Position numbers and translations under genes: made by a program. From Viridibacillus arenosi (lineage in GTDB: Bacteria; Bacillota; Bacilli; Bacillales_A; Planococcaceae): a stretch of 64,000 nucleotides of DNA. Shown piece after piece: positions 62,829 through 64,000 of this stretch. Within the stretch, counting starts at the first letter, position 1; each line of letters opens with the position of its first letter. The stretch is from NCBI RefSeq assembly GCF_001955655.1, contig NZ_MSPW01000010.1, positions 1-64,000 on the forward strand, written 5' to 3'. The notes under the pieces were generated by a model that saw only the letters and a list, made by a program, of their open reading frames with translations, had not been told where the DNA came from and did no database searches.

Positions 62829-63200
62829 TTATTTTGGTTCAATAATAGCAAAGTAATTCTCTTCTACATCCGCAAAGTTAAACACTTTCCCATGAGGTAA
62901 TTCAACAATTGCTCCGACTTTTACGCCTTTTCCCTGTAAAGTTTGATAGTCTTTTTCAAGATCATTTGAATAAAGCAAAATAGATGGTGTACCTAAATGT
63001 AATTCCGGACTCATCTTAGCTATAAATTCTTTATCATGCAAAACAAAGCTAGTCTCACTGTCTTCAGTAGGTGCAAGCTCTACCGATAATGGTTCGGTGC
63101 TTTTTTGTCGAACTACAAAGTTTAATTTATCCTCCCAAAAAGTTGACACTGCCTCAACATCGTTTACATATAGCATTACTTGTCCAATTTTATTAATCAT
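62829..63200 (-). CDS. VOC (glyoxalase-like) family protein
   Basis: 123 residues from the ATG at 63200 (AGGAGG upstream). VOC module: IGQVMLYVNDVEAVSTFWED, LSVELAPTEDSETSFVLHDK, then ELPHGKVFNFADVEENYFAI. Similar single-domain proteins include bleomycin-resistance-like binding proteins; no ligand can be named. Monocistronic. Confidence 0.9.
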   Translation of the reverse strand: MINKIGQVMLYVNDVEAVSTFWEDKLNFVVRQKSTEPLSVELAPTEDSETSFVLHDKEFIAKMSPELHLGTPSILLYSNDLEKDYQTLQGKGVKVGAIVELPHGKVFNFADVEENYFAIIEPK

Positions 63201-63472
63201 AACGCCACCTCCTATTTGATTAAAATAGTATAACATTTTGATTACGGTTATATAAAGACTATCACTTCCCTATAACCCAGAAATCACGATTACTTCTTTT
63301 TTAATATCATTTATTTAATTATTCTGAACGTATTTGGATTCTTAGAAATCTTCTTCCAAAAATAATTTGTAATAATGTATTATTTCACTCATTTAAACTT
63401 ATACTAGCAACAGAAGCTTTTCTGATACATATTTTTCAAAGAACACTTACCATATACATAAAAAAAGAACAA

Positions 63473-63504
63473 AAAAAGGAATATCCCGAAAGATATTCCT
63501 TTTT
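63473..63504 (-). terminator. Terminator of the cold-shock gene
   Basis: Minus strand AAAAAGGAATATC/GATATTCCTTTTT hairpin with a 6-base loop and T-run. Confidence 0.9.
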
Positions 63505-63515
63505 ATTAGCTAATA

Positions 63516-63716
63516 TTAAAGTTTAGTAACGTTAGCTGCTTGTGGTCCGCGGTTACCTTCAACTACTTCAAACTCAACTTTTTGACCTTCGTCAAGAGTT
63601 TTGAAGCCATCACCTTGGATAGCGCTGAAGTGTACGAATACGTCGTTTTCGCCTTCAACTTCGATAAAACCGAAGCCTTTTTCTGAGTTAAACCATTTTA
63701 CTGTACCTTGTTTCAT
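63516..63716 (-). CDS. CspA-family cold-shock protein
   Basis: 66 residues, one OB-fold cold-shock domain: [16 protein letters not shown] (RNP1) and [10 protein letters not shown] (RNP2), end [18 protein letters not shown] chaperone. Not clear which csp paralogue. Ribosome site GGAGG upstream. Long 5' leader with a 19-bp perfect hairpin, as expected for a gene controlled at RNA level. Confidence 0.96.
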   Translation of the reverse strand: MKQGTVKWFNSEKGFGFIEVEGENDVFVHFSAIQGDGFKTLDEGQKVEFEVVEGNRGPQAANVTKL

Positions 63717-63777
63717 GTGAGAAAACCTCCAAAAAAATAAATGTAGACAATATGCAATTAATGACCGAAATCAAAAA

Positions 63778-63833
63778 TTCACATATTACATAAAGTACCG
63801 AACTACTGCCGATCACTTTATGTAATATGTGAA
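63778..63833 (-). promoter_or_regulatory. 19-bp perfect hairpin in the cold-shock gene leader
   Basis: TTCACATATTACATAAAGT pairs with ACTTTATGTAATATGTGAA across an 18-base loop, 62 bases before the csp start. If transcribed it is a very stable stem and may act as a temperature- or structure-dependent control element; it could also be a protein-binding palindrome. Confidence 0.6.
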
Positions 63834-63928
63834 TGCGAGTTGCGGTTAATCAATTTCAATTGTTAAGATAATTATACGTACAGCTGGAAGTTTTGTCAAC
63901 GAATGTTCATGATTTTTGGTAAATATTC

Positions 63929-64000
63929 TTATATTTTAGGTTGATTTTTCTCATCTAACCAAATAATACCGTGATAAGTTTGGATATCTTCATCACAAGC
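63929..64000 (-). CDS. C-terminal end of an unidentified gene (cut by window edge)
   Basis: On the minus strand 23 codons are open from the window end to a TAA at 63929: CDEDIQTYHGIIWLDEKNQP then KI. Too short for a family call. Confidence 0.5.
   Translation of the reverse strand, partial: ACDEDIQTYHGIIWLDEKNQPKI

Noticed and set aside
62805-62832. Possible array box near 62.8 kb (GGCGTTTAGTTAAG)
   Set aside because: Only a few bases match and both the left arm and the C-rich core are missing, so it does not extend the array.

Overview
The window is low-GC DNA from an endospore-forming member of the Bacillota, most likely a Bacillaceae or Caryophanaceae relative (Bacillus or Lysinibacillus type). 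The evidence is the SspH spore-protein end at base 1, strong AGGAGG ribosome sites, rho-independent terminators, and homologues of B. subtilis YjdF, YvaD-YvaE-YvaF, YxeA, YkpA and OpuA. I cannot name the species.

Region 1 (about 0.2-34.9 kb) is an accessory array. I count roughly 37 copies, complete or partial, of one repeat family, all in the same orientation, separating short blocks of one to three genes. Most genes run on the minus strand and end just beside a repeat. A full copy is about 85-100 bp and holds two related half-sites, box A (AACTAAC, CTGCCCC, GTTAGTT) and box B (AAGTAAA, GCACCC, GTTAGTT), on either side of a small hairpin. A's left arm can pair with B's right arm, A's right arm partly with B's left arm, and the C-rich spacers stay unpaired. 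That is the layout of integron attC sites (R, spacer, L, variable terminal hairpin), although the core differs by one base from GTTRRRY. The cargo is also cassette-like: GNAT acetyltransferases, an APH-type kinase, Nudix, cupin, methyltransferase, SMR efflux with TetR, XRE plus membrane-protein pairs, PadR plus DUF2812, SUKH, DinB, DJ-1, an ECF sigma/anti-sigma pair, and many decayed fragments. No intact integrase is present; only a short tyrosine-recombinase-like C-terminal remnant is seen at 29.6 kb. I read this as a possible cassette array without an integrase (CALIN-like) in a Gram-positive host. It is the main discovery candidate here.

Region 2 (about 35-50 kb) has no copies of the repeat. 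It holds a TetR regulator and an SDR dehydrogenase, an OpuA-type betaine transporter with the permease fused to the binding protein, and an eight-gene minus-strand catabolic operon: Zn-dehydrogenase, enoyl-CoA hydratase, acyl-CoA dehydrogenase, CaiB-type CoA-transferase, lactonase-type metallo-hydrolase, aldehyde dehydrogenase, Zn-alcohol dehydrogenase, MmgE/PrpD. Lactonase, ALDH and ADH together recall gamma-butyrolactone use; CoA-transferase, dehydrogenase and hydratase recall carnitine-type CoA chemistry. The substrate is unknown.

Region 3 (about 50-64 kb) is ordinary chromosome: ABC-F protein YkpA, HAD nucleotidase, DUF4097 protein, DUF985 cupin, MarR, glycosyltransferase, two VOC proteins, a GNAT, a kynurenine operon (kynU-kynA-kynB) divergent from a TetR regulator, and a cold-shock gene whose 5' leader carries a 19-bp perfect hairpin.
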